The position numbers and the translations under genes were made by a program. A DNA stretch of 64,000 nt, from positions 121,822 through 185,821 of the forward strand of contig DCPU01000014.1 of assembly GCA_002323245.1 (NCBI GenBank), in the 5' to 3' direction. The stretch is from Mariprofundus sp. UBA1536 (GTDB lineage: Bacteria > Pseudomonadota > Zetaproteobacteria > Mariprofundales > Mariprofundaceae). Shown one piece after another: positions 18,010-25,985 of this stretch; position 1 is the first letter of the stretch, and each line of letters opens with the position of its first letter. Below the pieces are notes generated by a model that saw only the letters and a list, made by a program, of their open reading frames with translations, searched no databases and was not told the origin of the DNA.

Positions 18010-18100
18010 CCTTGTAGCTATCCGGGGTGAGAGCCGTTACTACAATAAAGAGCCGTAAGGCTCTGTATCCGCCCAGTGGAGAAATCCACTGGGCTTTTTT
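18010..18100 (+). ncRNA. tracrRNA of the type II-C CRISPR system
   Basis: The anti-repeat runs 18012-18045: 22 bases complementary without mismatch to repeat positions 14-35, then six unpaired bases opposite repeat positions 8-13, then six or seven more pairs with the repeat's 5' GTTGTAG. This internal-loop layout, and the following ACTACAATAAAG, match the Neisseria meningitidis tracrRNA. Downstream is a small stem, AGAGCC (18049-18054) with GGCTCT (18059-18064) and a GTAA loop, then a 10-bp terminator stem at 18071-18094. RNase III would cut the crRNA:tracrRNA duplex. Predicted length about 90 nt. Confidence 0.95.
18071..18100 (+). terminator. tracrRNA terminator
   Basis: Perfect 10-bp stem (GCCCAGTGGA at 18071-18080, complement at 18085-18094) with GAAA tetraloop, followed by six T. 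It also forms the last stem-loop of the tracrRNA scaffold. Confidence 0.95.
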
Positions 18101-18173
18101 ACTTTAGTTGACTTTTTACCAACATGCCACTGTGTGAGCCTAGGAGCCAGGCCAAGCCCCCACAACAATCCCT

Positions 18174-19304
18174 ATGACAAATGACATCAAATTCCATATT
18201 CGCACCCTTGCTGAACATCATGGTTTTGCCATGTGTGCTTTTTCGCGACCCAACATTAAAGCTATTGATATGCATACGCTGGACACTTGGATTGAAGCCA
18301 AAATGTATGGCGAAATGGATTATATGGCAGAACACGTGCGCACGTTTCGCCGCAAAAATCCTGAAAATATGCTTGATGGCGTGACCACTGTCATTTCGTT
18401 GGCTATGCCCTACTCCCCGCCAAAGCAAGAAGAAGCAAGTCCAAAACAAGGCGTGATTGCCAGTTATGCCCATGGCGATGATTACCATGAAGTGATGAAG
18501 AAACGGCTCAAAGCCCTTGCCCTGGATTTGGATAAGCTGCTCGGCAAGCATGGGCAACGTGTGTATGTCGATACAGCGCCAGTCTTAGAGCACGCACTCG
18601 CTGCCAACGGCGGTTTAGCATGGCAGGGCAAACACAGCTTGAGCTTGAATCGTAACTATGGCTCATGGTTTCTGCTCGCAGAGATATTCACAACAGCGAC
18701 CATCGAACCTGATGAAACAGCCAACCAGCATTGCGGCACATGCACTGCCTGCATCGATGCCTGCCCAACCAAAGCCATCGTCGCCCCGTATATTGTTGAT
18801 GCCCGCCTGTGCATTTCTTACCTCACCATCGAATTCAAAGGTTTTATCCCCGAAAAGCTACGCAAACCGATGGGCAATCGCATTTTTGGTTGTGATGACT
18901 GCCAGCTGGTGTGCCCGTGGAACAATGATGTTGACGCACCAATAACTGATTTCCTCAATCCGCGTGAGGATGCTTTATCACCAAATCTTGCTAAGCTCCT
19001 CCGCCTTGATGAGGCAGCCTTTCGCCAGATGTTTCGCAAATCGCCCGTCAAACGCACTGGACGAAGCGGTTTGCTACGTAATGTTTGCATCGCTATGGGC
19101 AACAGTGGCGAAGTGAGCTTTGTGCCTGATTTGCTTGATATTTTAAGGGATGAAGAACCATTGATTCGCGGTCATGCCATATGGGCGCTGGGTCAACTGG
19201 CTGGAAACAGTCCTGAAGTAGCACAACGCATTAACGATTTAGAAGAAAAAGAAAAAAATAAAGATGTGCTAGTGGAAATCGCTGGCTTTAAGAGGAAACC
19301 ATGA
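18174..19304 (+). CDS. queG: Epoxyqueuosine reductase
   Basis: Cobalamin- and iron-sulfur-dependent enzyme that reduces epoxyqueuosine to queuosine in tRNA wobble position 34. 376 residues; two [4Fe-4S] ferredoxin-like motifs CGTCTACIDACP and CDDCQLVCPWN after about residue 185, the N-terminal catalytic half with VDTAPVLEHALAANGGLAWQ, and a HEAT-like C-terminus (LRNVCIAMGNSG, IRGHAIWALGQLAG). Start ATG lies 73 bases after the tracrRNA terminator. The stop overlaps the next gene (ATGA). No btu/cob genes are adjacent to show the cobalamin source. Confidence 0.95.
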   Translation: MTNDIKFHIRTLAEHHGFAMCAFSRPNIKAIDMHTLDTWIEAKMYGEMDYMAEHVRTFRRKNPENMLDGVTTVISLAMPYSPPKQEEASPKQGVIASYAHGDDYHEVMKKRLKALALDLDKLLGKHGQRVYVDTAPVLEHALAANGGLAWQGKHSLSLNRNYGSWFLLAEIFTTATIEPDETANQHCGTCTACIDACPTKAIVAPYIVDARLCISYLTIEFKGFIPEKLRKPMGNRIFGCDDCQLVCPWNNDVDAPITDFLNPREDALSPNLAKLLRLDEAAFRQMFRKSPVKRTGRSGLLRNVCIAMGNSGEVSFVPDLLDILRDEEPLIRGHAIWALGQLAGNSPEVAQRINDLEEKEKNKDVLVEIAGFKRKP

Positions 19305-19957
19305 CTGATATTAAAGCATTTATTTTTGATTTGGACGGCACCCTGATTGACGCGCTTCCTGATATTCGCGCCAACGCCAACCGTGCCCTCAAACAGCTTG
19401 GTTATGATTTCCAAATGACGTTGGCAGAAACCCAACCCCATGTCGGCGGCGGCGCACAAAAACTTGCATCCAATGTATTGGGTAAACCCATGGATCACCC
19501 CGACACCATGGCTTTGTATCATGCATTTGCAGATTTGTATGAACAACACCCAGCCGATGAAGGCAAAATGCTTCCAGGCGTGAAAGAAACATTGGATACA
19601 CTTAAAGCTAAGGGTTATAAGATGTGCATCGTGACGGCAAAACCTGCCAAAGCTCGCGTAAAAGTGACCAAAGCTTTGGGCTTGGATGATTACATGACTT
19701 TGTGTTTATCACCTGAAGATGGTTTTCCCAAAAAACCAGCCCGCGACATGCTTGACGAATGCTGCCGCGTGATGGGCGTAGCCAATGCCAACACGGTGAT
19801 GGTGGGCGATACCCGTTTTGATGTAGAAGCTGGTTTTGCTGCGGAATGCCATACTGTTTGTTTTGCTGAACATGGATACCAAGACGTGCCTGCTGAATAT
19901 GCCGATAAGGTTGTCAGCTTACCAAACTTCACCGACCTTCTTAAACTGATTAAGTGA
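19301..19957 (+). CDS. gph: Phosphoglycolate phosphatase-type HAD hydrolase
   Basis: 218-residue haloacid-dehalogenase phosphatase: motif I FDLDGTLID (nucleophile and acid/base Asp), motif II Thr in CIVTAKPAKA, the Lys in GFPKKPARDML and motif IV MVGDTRFDVEA. The four-helix cap lies between motifs I and II. It likely removes phosphate from 2-phosphoglycolate, a by-product of DNA repair or Rubisco, though HAD substrates are hard to assign. It overlaps queG and thiE by 4 bases each, so the three are co-translated. Confidence 0.85.
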   Translation: MTDIKAFIFDLDGTLIDALPDIRANANRALKQLGYDFQMTLAETQPHVGGGAQKLASNVLGKPMDHPDTMALYHAFADLYEQHPADEGKMLPGVKETLDTLKAKGYKMCIVTAKPAKARVKVTKALGLDDYMTLCLSPEDGFPKKPARDMLDECCRVMGVANANTVMVGDTRFDVEAGFAAECHTVCFAEHGYQDVPAEYADKVVSLPNFTDLLKLIK

Positions 19958-20592
19958 ACGCATTAACAGGCATTTATGGTATTTTACCGTCCGCTTTGGC
20001 CACTGAAGAACTCTTGGCCAAAGCGGAAGCTGCTTTGCAGGGCGGGCTGCCCATCCTGCAATTTCGCGATAAACAATCGGGCTTTAAAAACAGTCTCAAG
20101 CGCGCTCGTTTATTGAGCGGGCTGTGCGCAACCTATGGGGCAACGTTTATCATCAATGATTCACTGCAAATGGCGCTTGAAAGCGGCGCACAAGGCGTGC
20201 ACATGGGCCGTGAAGATGTGGGTGATATATCCACTATCCGCAATGGTGTGCCCGATGATTTTATCGTGGGCATCACCTGCCGTGCCGACGCATATTTTTC
20301 CAAATCTGCGCTGCAATATGGAGCCAACTATGTTTCGTTTGGTGCAGTGTTTCCTTCCAAAACAAAATCCGATGTGCCTGTGATTGGCCTGCCGCGTTTG
20401 GAAAAAGCCAAAGCCATGTTTCCAGAAGCTAAAGTTTGCGCCATTGGCGGCATCAATATGGATAACTTAAACGATGTCAAAGCCACTGGTGCAGAGATGG
20501 CGGCTGTGATTTCCAGCCTGTTTGTTGGAGATGAGGCCAGCATCAAACAAACTGCCGAGTGGATGGTGAAGACTTGGGCGACAAACCCATAA
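19954..20592 (+). CDS. thiE: Thiamine-phosphate synthase-like protein
   Basis: TIM-barrel enzyme joining HMP-pyrophosphate with the thiazole phosphate to make thiamine phosphate. 212 residues from a GTG start inside the gph stop. Family motifs are LPILQFRDKQSGFK (pyrophosphate/pyrimidine contact), TFIINDSLQMALESGAQGVH, VGITCRA, YVSFGAVFPSKTKSD and VCAIGGINMDN. The kinase gene for the pyrimidine branch follows immediately, overlapping by about 34 bases. Confidence 0.92.
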   Translation: MNALTGIYGILPSALATEELLAKAEAALQGGLPILQFRDKQSGFKNSLKRARLLSGLCATYGATFIINDSLQMALESGAQGVHMGREDVGDISTIRNGVPDDFIVGITCRADAYFSKSALQYGANYVSFGAVFPSKTKSDVPVIGLPRLEKAKAMFPEAKVCAIGGINMDNLNDVKATGAEMAAVISSLFVGDEASIKQTAEWMVKTWATNP

Positions 20593-21353
20593 ACCCACTA
20601 CGCCAAAATACAGCATTATCTGTGGGCGGATCCGACAGTTGTGGAGGCGCCGGCATTCAAGCTGATTTGCGGGTATTTTCATCTGTTGGTGTACATGGCG
20701 CCAGCGCCATCACTGCGCTTACCGCACAAAACCCCAATGCAATTTTACAGATTACTCCCAGCCCTTTAATCCAATTTGAAGGCGAACTGCAAGCTATTGC
20801 TAACTACTACGATGTCACTTGTATCAAAACAGGCATGCTGTTTGATGACCTGCACCTACAAAGCCTGCTCAACCTGAAACAACACCTCATGCCCAATAGC
20901 CAATTGGTGATAGACCCCGTCTTGGTAGCATCCTCGGGCGCGCTATTGTTTGACGCCACTTCTGCCCGCGAGGCATACACAACGCTTATCAGCCATGCCA
21001 CGATTTGGACACCCAATTTACAAGAAGCCGCCTTTTTCTTAGATGCTAATGTTGCCGATATCGAACAAGATATGTTTGAAGCTGCAGCTGCACTTTTGTT
21101 GCAATTTAAAGTGCCTGTTTTACTCAAAGGCGGACACCAGAGCGGCGATGTTTGCAACGATATTTTTGCGGATGTGCAAGGCAATCTCATTGCCTTTGAG
21201 CATCCCAAAAAACAGCTTCAACATGACCGAACCCACGGCACAGGTTGCCGTCTTGCGTCAGCCTTGGCTGCTTACCTATCTTTGGGTTTACCTATGCAGC
21301 AGGCCATTGAAAAAGCCCAGTCATGGCTACAGTCCGACCTCACACAAGAATAA
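20559..21353 (+). CDS. thiD: Hydroxymethylpyrimidine/phosphomethylpyrimidine kinase
   Basis: Ribokinase-fold enzyme that phosphorylates HMP twice for thiamine synthesis. The opening motif ALSVGGSDSCGGAGIQADLR, substrate loop GASAITALTAQNP, VIDPVLVASSGALL and the anion-hole motif RTHGTGCRLASALAAYL are all present. The start is not certain: the GTG at 20559 overlaps thiE by 34 bases, and a TTG at 20574 is an alternative; homology begins about 18 residues in. It follows thiE directly, so the two steps that feed each other are co-expressed. Confidence 0.9.
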   Translation: MDGEDLGDKPINPLRQNTALSVGGSDSCGGAGIQADLRVFSSVGVHGASAITALTAQNPNAILQITPSPLIQFEGELQAIANYYDVTCIKTGMLFDDLHLQSLLNLKQHLMPNSQLVIDPVLVASSGALLFDATSAREAYTTLISHATIWTPNLQEAAFFLDANVADIEQDMFEAAAALLLQFKVPVLLKGGHQSGDVCNDIFADVQGNLIAFEHPKKQLQHDRTHGTGCRLASALAAYLSLGLPMQQAIEKAQSWLQSDLTQE

Positions 21354-21410
21354 GGTTTATTTTTTCACAAAAACTGTTACTTTCCGCGACCTTTTTGCTG
21401 GAGGCAACAC

Positions 21411-22010
21411 ATGATCAAGTTATATTCAAACGGTATGTCGCCCGATTCTCATCGTACGCGTATTGTTTTGGCGGAAAAAGAACTTCCCGTTGAGACATTC
21501 GAGTTAGATGAAGACAACCTACCTGCTGATTTCAAAAAAATTAACCCGTATGGCAAATTGCCAACGGTGATTGACCGCGATGTGGTGTTTTTTGAAGCCT
21601 CGGTTGTGAATGAATATTTGGATGAGCGCTACCCTCACCCGCCTTTGAAACCAGGTTCGCCTGCAGAACGCGCGCAAATGCGTTTGGCTGTGATGCGCAT
21701 TGAAGAAGAAGTGTATCCTATGCACTACAACTTGGTTCGCCTGAAGAAAAAATCTGAGCCCGCTAAGAAAATGCGCAGCTATTTGGCATCACTCAACGGA
21801 TATTTGGCCCAACAAGTGTATTTCATTGGTGAGCAATATTCATTGGCTGACATTACCCTTGCACCTGTATTGTGGCGCTTGGAATCCAATGGTATCACCA
21901 CCGAAGAGTGGCCACACCTAGAAGCCTATATGGACCGCTTGTTTGAGCGCCCAGCTTTTGAACGTTCATTATCTGAACACGAAAAAATGCTGCGCGATAG
22001 CCTTATCTAG
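21411..22010 (+). CDS. sspA: Glutathione S-transferase-fold protein, SspA-like
   Basis: 199 residues: N-terminal thioredoxin-like domain (MIKLYSNGMSPDSHRTRIVL, KINPYGKLPTVIDRD, FEASVVNEYLDERYP) and C-terminal helical domain (GEQYSLADITLAPVLWRL). The pattern is that of stringent starvation protein A, which binds RNA polymerase rather than acting as an enzyme; the N-terminal catalytic Ser/Cys of true transferases is not obvious. Usual partner sspB is not adjacent, so assignment as SspA rather than another GST is moderate. TGGAGG-type ribosome site (GCTGGAGGC) precedes the ATG, and a terminator follows. Confidence 0.78.
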   Translation: MIKLYSNGMSPDSHRTRIVLAEKELPVETFELDEDNLPADFKKINPYGKLPTVIDRDVVFFEASVVNEYLDERYPHPPLKPGSPAERAQMRLAVMRIEEEVYPMHYNLVRLKKKSEPAKKMRSYLASLNGYLAQQVYFIGEQYSLADITLAPVLWRLESNGITTEEWPHLEAYMDRLFERPAFERSLSEHEKMLRDSLI

Positions 22011-22037
22011 GCTTAGAGCATCAATCTAATGAAGCTT

Positions 22038-22076
22038 AAAAGCCTGCTTTTCAACTATCGAAACGCAGGCTTTTTC
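22038..22076 (+). terminator. Rho-independent terminator after the SspA-like gene
   Basis: Stem AAAAGCCTGC (22038-22047) with GCAGGCTTTT (22065-22074), 17-base loop, followed by T-rich sequence; 27 bases after the stop. Confidence 0.75.
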
Positions 22077-22090
22077 GTTTTTATAACCCT

Positions 22091-23233
22091 ATGAATACTA
22101 CTGTTAACCCACAACCCACCTTGGAAGAAATCCAAGCCCTAAAGCCTGATTTATCAGCGCTCAAAGGCGTGCGCGTGATTGCAGCCATGTCTGGCGGTGT
22201 TGATTCCTCCGTGGTGGCAGCATTGCTCAAAGAAGCTGGCGCTGATGTGATTGGCGTGTTTTTGCATGTCTGGGATTACAACCGTGAAGACGTAGCTGGC
22301 GCTGGCTCATGCTGTTCGCTGGATGATGCTTACGATGCGCGGCGCGTTTGCGATCAAATTGGTATTCCTTTTTACAATATGGATATGCGCGAAAACTTCC
22401 GCGCCAATGTGATTGACCCTTTTATTGCCGATTACGAATCAGGCCGCACCCCCAACCCTTGTGAGCGTTGCAATCGTTTCGTGAAATTCGGGGCATTGCT
22501 TGATGCAGCCGATGAGCTTGAAGCTGAATATGTGGCCACAGGTCATTATGTGCAGCGCACTGATGATGAGGATGGCGTGCATATCTTTCGCGGCAATGAC
22601 CAAATCAAAGATCAAAGCTATTTCCTGGCTACCACCAACAAAACTCAGGTGGCGCGTATTCTATTCCCTGTGGGGCATTTGCAAAAAGATGGCACCCGCA
22701 TTTTGGCTGTGCATTACAATTTGATGACAGCCCACAAACATGAATCCCAAGATATTTGTTTCATCCCAGCTGGCAATCGTATCGCTTTCCTGAAAAAAGA
22801 AGGCGCTGAAGCAGGCTTTCGCCCCGGCGACATTTTCGACCGCGAAGGTAACCGCTTAGGCAGTCACCAAGGCATTGCCCACTACACGCTTGGCCAACGC
22901 AAAGGCCTTGGCCTTCCCAACGGCCCTTGGCACGTTGTAGAGCTAGATGGCAGCACCGCGCGCGTGATTGTAGCTCCGCCAGAAGATGCCTTGATTCGCC
23001 AAGTCTCCGTCGGCGGCACCACATGGCTGCGTAAACTCAAAGAAGGTGAACAAATCCTGTCCAAAGTGCGCTACCAAATGCGCCCTTCGCCATGCACCAT
23101 CAACATCGATGCAGACAACACCAACCTCACCTTCGAAACACCCCAAAAACCCACAGCCCCAGGCCAAGTTGCTGCCTTCTACGTAGGCGACGAACTGGTA
23201 GGCGGCGGCATCGTATCCTCAGCTGAGCGCTGA
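22091..23233 (+). CDS. mnmA: tRNA-specific 2-thiouridylase MnmA
   Basis: Adds sulfur to the wobble uridine (s2U34) of Lys, Glu and Gln tRNAs using ATP. 380 residues with the PP-loop AAMSGGVDSSVVAALL, the catalytic Cys in PNPCERCNRFVKFG, ATGHYVQR, the second Cys in HESQDICFIP, and the C-terminal beta-barrel that begins at GQRKGLGLPNGPWHVVEL. An N-terminal extension of about 25 residues precedes the PP-loop. It converges on the pseudogene at 23219. Confidence 0.96.
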   Translation: MNTTVNPQPTLEEIQALKPDLSALKGVRVIAAMSGGVDSSVVAALLKEAGADVIGVFLHVWDYNREDVAGAGSCCSLDDAYDARRVCDQIGIPFYNMDMRENFRANVIDPFIADYESGRTPNPCERCNRFVKFGALLDAADELEAEYVATGHYVQRTDDEDGVHIFRGNDQIKDQSYFLATTNKTQVARILFPVGHLQKDGTRILAVHYNLMTAHKHESQDICFIPAGNRIAFLKKEGAEAGFRPGDIFDREGNRLGSHQGIAHYTLGQRKGLGLPNGPWHVVELDGSTARVIVAPPEDALIRQVSVGGTTWLRKLKEGEQILSKVRYQMRPSPCTINIDADNTNLTFETPQKPTAPGQVAAFYVGDELVGGGIVSSAER

Positions 23234-23538
23234 ACTACAAAAACAAAACACGAGCCTGTACAACGGGTACAACTGAGTGACTGAAGCTACTGGGAAGTTG
23301 ACGGGCAAAGAATTTAGAACCAGCACTGGCTGATCGCCACAGGGCCAATCACCGCCGAAGCTGAGCACCTTTTCATAGGTAGTACGCCCTATCACAAGCA
23401 CATCGACTGAGTCGAAGAACTTGGCGAAACCGCATCTTCGCCAACCTGAACCAAAACGTTGGCCTCATCCAGCCAATCAATGCTGCCATCGGCACTGGCT
23501 TTAAACCCAGCCAGAGTGGTGACAATAAATACGGATAT
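23219..23538 (-). pseudogene. Remnant of a dihydrofolate-reductase-family (RibD C-terminal-like) gene
   Basis: On the minus strand, 23538 downward reads ISVFIVTTLAGFKASADGSI followed by DWLDEANVLVQVGEDA, the usual N-terminus of small dihydrofolate-reductase-like proteins. A frame change near 23431 continues as FAKFFDSVDVLVIGRTTYEK and VLSFGGDWPCGDQPVLVLNS. Homology then runs out after about 95 residues of an expected 170-180, just before the 3' end of mnmA. No proper start codon is present. Frameshift plus truncation at both ends make it a pseudogene. Confidence 0.75.
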
Positions 23539-23545
23539 TTGAGGC

Positions 23546-23833
23546 TTATTTGTGGGCAATGGGCTTATCGGTAAAGAGATAATCTTTCAGCTCTTTACCC
23601 ATAGCGGGATCTTGGCGGCGAATCCATTCCAGCACCATCGCGGCATGCTCTTTTTCTTCATCGCGGTTGTGCGCCAGGATCGCTTTTAATTCTGGATTTT
23701 TGCAAGCATCCACACGCTGGTTGTACCAATCCACAGCCTCCAACTCTTCCATCAGCGAAGTGATGGCTCTATGCATATCGCGGGTTTCATCGCTGAGTTC
23801 GTTGATTGGTTCGTGATATCCTTCATTGGCCAT
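23546..23833 (-). CDS. Encapsulated ferritin-like protein (EncFtn family), without encapsulin partner
   Basis: A 95-residue ferritin-like protein. SLMEELEAVDWYNQRVDA and ILAHNRDEEKEHAAMVLEWI match the Rhodospirillum rubrum EncFtn core almost residue for residue. The ferroxidase ligands correspond to E30, E60 and H63, with W36/Y37 near the entry site. Members form ring-shaped decamers that oxidise Fe(II) inside encapsulin shells. This one ends at PIAHK and lacks the C-terminal targeting peptide found in encapsulated members. No encapsulin gene is beside it: downstream is a pseudogene and upstream is pta (33 bases away). A strong AAAGGAG precedes the ATG. Confidence 0.88.
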   Translation of the reverse strand: MANEGYHEPINELSDETRDMHRAITSLMEELEAVDWYNQRVDACKNPELKAILAHNRDEEKEHAAMVLEWIRRQDPAMGKELKDYLFTDKPIAHK

Positions 23834-23866
23834 GTGTCATCTCCTTTGCTTTGAACTTTATCAATC

Positions 23867-25948
23867 TTAACTGGCTTGAATTGCCGTAAGCGCAATGGTG
23901 TAGACAATGTCTTCAACGGTTGCACCACGCGATAAATCATTCACTGGCTTGGCTAAACCCTGCAGCATCGGCCCAATACTCACCACATGGGCATTACGCT
24001 GCACGGCTTTGTAGGTGGTGTTGCCTGTATTTAAGTCCGGGAAGACAAACACATTGGCTTTACCTGCCACCAAGCTATCTGGTGCTTTGCTTCTACCCAC
24101 CGATAGCACTGCCGCAGCGTCATATTGCATCGGCCCATCCACCATCAAATCGGGGCGCAACTGACGCACAAGCCTGGTTGCCTCGCGCACTTTTTCAACA
24201 TCACTGCCCATACCCGATTCGCCAGTACTATAACTAATCATCGCCACCCTAGGCTCAATGCCAAAACGCTTGGCTGAATCTGCGCTTTGGATGGCAATAT
24301 CTGCAAGTTCTTCGGCATTGGGCTCAGGATTAATGGCGCAATCGCCATAGACCACCACTTGGTCGGGCAAACACATAAAGAAGATAGACGACACCAATTT
24401 GGCATCAGCCTTAGTGCCAATCAATTGAAAGGCTGGGCGCACCGTATTGGCAGTAGTGTGCAATGCACCCGAGACTAGGCCATCCACTTCATCCAAAGCC
24501 AACATCATGGTGCCGATATTGATGCGGCCATGCAGTTGGTCATCAGCCATCGCTTCGGTCAAACCTTTATGGCGGCGCAAACTGACCATAGGCGCGATAT
24601 AATTTTGGCGTACATCTTCAGGGTTAATAATAATCATATCCGCAGCCAAGGTGATGCCTTGCGAAGCGGCGACCTGATGAATCTTGTCGGGATTACCGAG
24701 CAAAATACATTGGGCAATGCCGCGTTGCTGGCATTGATAGGCGGCCATCACGGTGCGTGGTTCATCACCCTCAGGCAATACGATACGGCGCAGCTTGGCT
24801 TGGGCTTGCTGCATCAGAGCATAGCGGAATGCCGCAGGCGATAGGCGCGGTTGACGGGCAATCGCACAGCGTTGTTTTAACCATTCCGCATCCAAATGAT
24901 TGGCCACATGATCCATCGCAGCATCAATGAGTTCATAATCATCAATAGCCACTTCAGTTGGTCGTTTGGCAAGCTTAGCGGCTGTTTGATACGAGCCGAG
25001 GCCCACTTGCAAAATCGGCAGGCCTGTATGCATTGCTTGGGCGCATAAATGCATCACACGTTCATTGGGTCGCATTCCCCCAGTGAGCAAAACCCCCGCC
25101 AGCGGCACACCATTAAGTGCCGCCATACAGGCAGCAATAAACACATCATCCCGATCACCTGGAAAAATAAGCAAGGTATGGGGCTGGTAAACACTTAAGG
25201 TATTGGCAACGGTGCGCGCACATAACTCAATGCTGGCTGCACGGCGTTTGTGCAATTCGCCTTCATTGATGACTGTGGCACCAAGATAACTGGCAATATC
25301 AGCCATGCGTGTCGCAATCAAATCACCACGCCAAGGGATAGAGCCAACAAAATGGCAGCTTTTTTTAGTTAATTTTTGGCAAACATCTTCACTCATTTGC
25401 GACTGAGCTGATGGTGTGGTGCCATCAAGACTAACATCGACTTTATTGAGGATGGTGCCAATCAAGGCTGTGCCGTGGTCATTCTTAAAGGCATTGGCAG
25501 CAATATCGATATAGGATTGAATATCTACTTCGGGTTTACCCACCAAAATCACTTCAGCATCCAAAGCTCTAGCAATGGCTGTATTCAAATGCGTGGCATA
25601 CCCAGCATGGCCATCAGCCACTAAACCTTCAACAATCATAATATCAGTGTGTTTTGCGCTTTGCTGATACAGGGCAATCACTTCTTCCATCAGCAGCTCT
25701 TCTTGGCCGGTGCCAAGCAGAGATGTGGCATGATGAATATCAATGGGCTTTTGCGTGATAATATCTGTCATGTGCTCAATCAATTGGGTGGAGCGCTCTA
25801 AACCTGTATCTCCATCTTGAAGCTGGGCAACCGGCTTATAAAAGCCTGTGCGTATACCAAGCCTATCCAAAGCGCGCACCATGCCCAAACTCACAGTGGT
25901 CAGCCCACTACCAGCACCCGTGGAAACAAGCAAAAACGCATGACTCAT
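23867..25948 (-). CDS. pta: Phosphate acetyltransferase, long form
   Basis: Interconverts acetyl-CoA and acetyl phosphate. 693 residues in three parts: N-terminal BioD-like P-loop domain (STGAGSGLTTVSLGMVRALD), central DRTGG-type domain (about 220-340, TLLIFPGDRDDVFIAACMAA), and catalytic PTA domain from about 370 (RIVLPEGDEPRTVMAAYQCQ, VDGLVSGALHTTANTVRPAF, KANVFVFPDLNTGNTTYKAV). This is the proteobacterial long architecture. It follows ackA by 37 bases; together they run the acetate overflow/activation route and set the acetyl-phosphate pool. Confidence 0.96.
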   Translation of the reverse strand: MSHAFLLVSTGAGSGLTTVSLGMVRALDRLGIRTGFYKPVAQLQDGDTGLERSTQLIEHMTDIITQKPIDIHHATSLLGTGQEELLMEEVIALYQQSAKHTDIMIVEGLVADGHAGYATHLNTAIARALDAEVILVGKPEVDIQSYIDIAANAFKNDHGTALIGTILNKVDVSLDGTTPSAQSQMSEDVCQKLTKKSCHFVGSIPWRGDLIATRMADIASYLGATVINEGELHKRRAASIELCARTVANTLSVYQPHTLLIFPGDRDDVFIAACMAALNGVPLAGVLLTGGMRPNERVMHLCAQAMHTGLPILQVGLGSYQTAAKLAKRPTEVAIDDYELIDAAMDHVANHLDAEWLKQRCAIARQPRLSPAAFRYALMQQAQAKLRRIVLPEGDEPRTVMAAYQCQQRGIAQCILLGNPDKIHQVAASQGITLAADMIIINPEDVRQNYIAPMVSLRRHKGLTEAMADDQLHGRINIGTMMLALDEVDGLVSGALHTTANTVRPAFQLIGTKADAKLVSSIFFMCLPDQVVVYGDCAINPEPNAEELADIAIQSADSAKRFGIEPRVAMISYSTGESGMGSDVEKVREATRLVRQLRPDLMVDGPMQYDAAAVLSVGRSKAPDSLVAGKANVFVFPDLNTGNTTYKAVQRNAHVVSIGPMLQGLAKPVNDLSRGATVEDIVYTIALTAIQAS

Positions 25949-25985
25949 GCTAACAACCCCTCAGCTTCAAGGAAAAAAGCGGATA

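Noticed and set aside
13681..18058. Many + strand open frames of 60-128 codons opposite cas1 and cas9
   Set aside because: Shadows of well-conserved cas genes; no family resemblance.
23920..24237. A 105-codon + strand open frame opposite pta
   Set aside because: Antisense shadow of the catalytic domain of Pta; no homology.
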